Part shown: positions 63,751 through 64,000 of the stretch, piece after piece
Numbering within the stretch: the first letter of the stretch is position 1
Layout of the letters: each line of letters starts with the position of its first letter
Assembly (NCBI GenBank): GCA_903900705.1
Contig: CAIUOG010000104.1
Span: 1-64,000, forward strand
Reading direction: 5' to 3'
Length of the DNA stretch: 64,000 nt
DNA from: an uncultured Acidobacteriia bacterium
Lineage (GTDB): Bacteria; Acidobacteriota; Terriglobia; Bryobacterales; Bryobacteraceae
Notes under the pieces: model-generated
What the model was told of the DNA's origin: nothing
What the model saw: only the letters and a program-made list of their open reading frames with translations
Databases searched by the model: none
Made by a program: the position numbers and the translations under genes

Positions 63751-64000
63751 ATGCGAAGTATCAACATCATTGATTACGAAGAAGCGCGGGAGATTGTTTC
63801 CGCTATCCTCGCCGACGTTTCCGCCGGGGGCGCGAACACCGCCGTGGTGGCCGTTGTGGACCCCTGGGGCGAGCTGATCGCCTTCGCCCGGATGGACGGC
63901 GCGCCGGTCTCCAGCGTGCGCATCGCCATGAACAAGGCCTACACGGCGGCGCGGGAACGGAAAGCGAGCGAAGAAATCGGGAAGAAGGCGCGGCATCCTG
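63751..64000 (+). CDS. GlcG/HbpS-family protein, 3' end cut off
   Basis: The frame starts at ATG 63751 and runs off the right edge. The first 83 residues (MRSINIIDYEEAREIVSAI, then GGANTAVVAVVDPWGELIAFARMDGAPVSSVRIAMNKAYTAA) match the GlcG/HbpS (PF03928) fold, which contains haem-binding and glycolate-operon proteins. GGAGGG lies at 63735-63740, about 10 nt upstream. The complete length and any partner gene are not visible. Confidence 0.85.
   Translation, partial: MRSINIIDYEEAREIVSAILADVSAGGANTAVVAVVDPWGELIAFARMDGAPVSSVRIAMNKAYTAARERKASEEIGKKARHP

Overview
The window is a GC-rich bacterial chromosome segment that most resembles the Acidobacteriota, in particular the Solibacter/Bryobacter group. 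This is inferred from gene content, not from a marker-gene tree. The supporting genes are a very large Oar-type TonB-dependent receptor with a carboxypeptidase-regulatory plug, two PEP-CTERM exported proteins, a YncE propeller/phosphoesterase fusion, DUF1080 and DUF5060 proteins, a GMC oxidoreductase with a gluconate-dehydrogenase-subunit-3 partner, MacB-like FtsX permeases, and many Tat-exported enzymes. No rRNA, tRNA, IS element, prophage or CRISPR array was recognised. The region looks like ordinary core and accessory chromosome with short operons joined by many 4-nt ATGA stop/start overlaps.

Layout. Positions 1-7043 hold a Gln-rich exported protein cut by the left edge, a MetE-like methyltransferase, msrA, a translationally coupled trio (small protein, enolase-superfamily epimerase, TIM-barrel sugar isomerase), a HisN-type phosphatase and a zinc alcohol dehydrogenase. 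Positions 7070-12127 hold a phosphodiesterase-TPR-sulfotransferase fusion behind a 27-bp tandem duplication of its ribosome-binding site, then a two-gene propeller/PEP-CTERM operon with a strong terminator. Positions 12144-18118 hold an M28 peptidase, an HpcH aldolase, a SelW-like protein, an MCE protein, a Yip1 protein, and comF plus an HNH gene; comF has no ATG, GTG or TTG start. Positions 18125-25134 hold the YncE/phosphoesterase, a zinc-ribbon membrane protein, an RRM protein, and ybjQ-glcF-glcE.

Positions 25582-34496 look like a plant-cell-wall sugar locus. A coupled operon encodes a RuBisCO-like protein, a DUF1537 kinase and a PGDH_C-type dehydrogenase, which together match the D-apionate route (OiaX, OiaK, ApnO). 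It is divergent from a GH127 enzyme and the TonB receptor. The expected product glycolate would feed the nearby GlcEF. Positions 34469-38237 hold an ArsR-SRPBCC-membrane protein operon with paired palindromic operators, then a ydaO-type cyclic-di-AMP riboswitch in front of a 755-aa APC permease.

Positions 38273-42489 hold an ankyrin protein and groES-groEL with a CIRCE operator. Positions 42602-54460 hold a PEP-CTERM protein, a divergent lipoxygenase-like protein whose iron ligands look altered, a DapA-like lyase with DUF1080, tsaB with a DUF5060 protein, a CapA-like protein, two tandem cyclase-family paralogues and the GMC oxidoreductase. Positions 54462-64000 hold its subunit-3 partner, a LuxR-type regulator with three repeats upstream, an efflux adaptor with two FtsX permeases, a glycosyltransferase, secA, and the start of a GlcG/HbpS-like gene.
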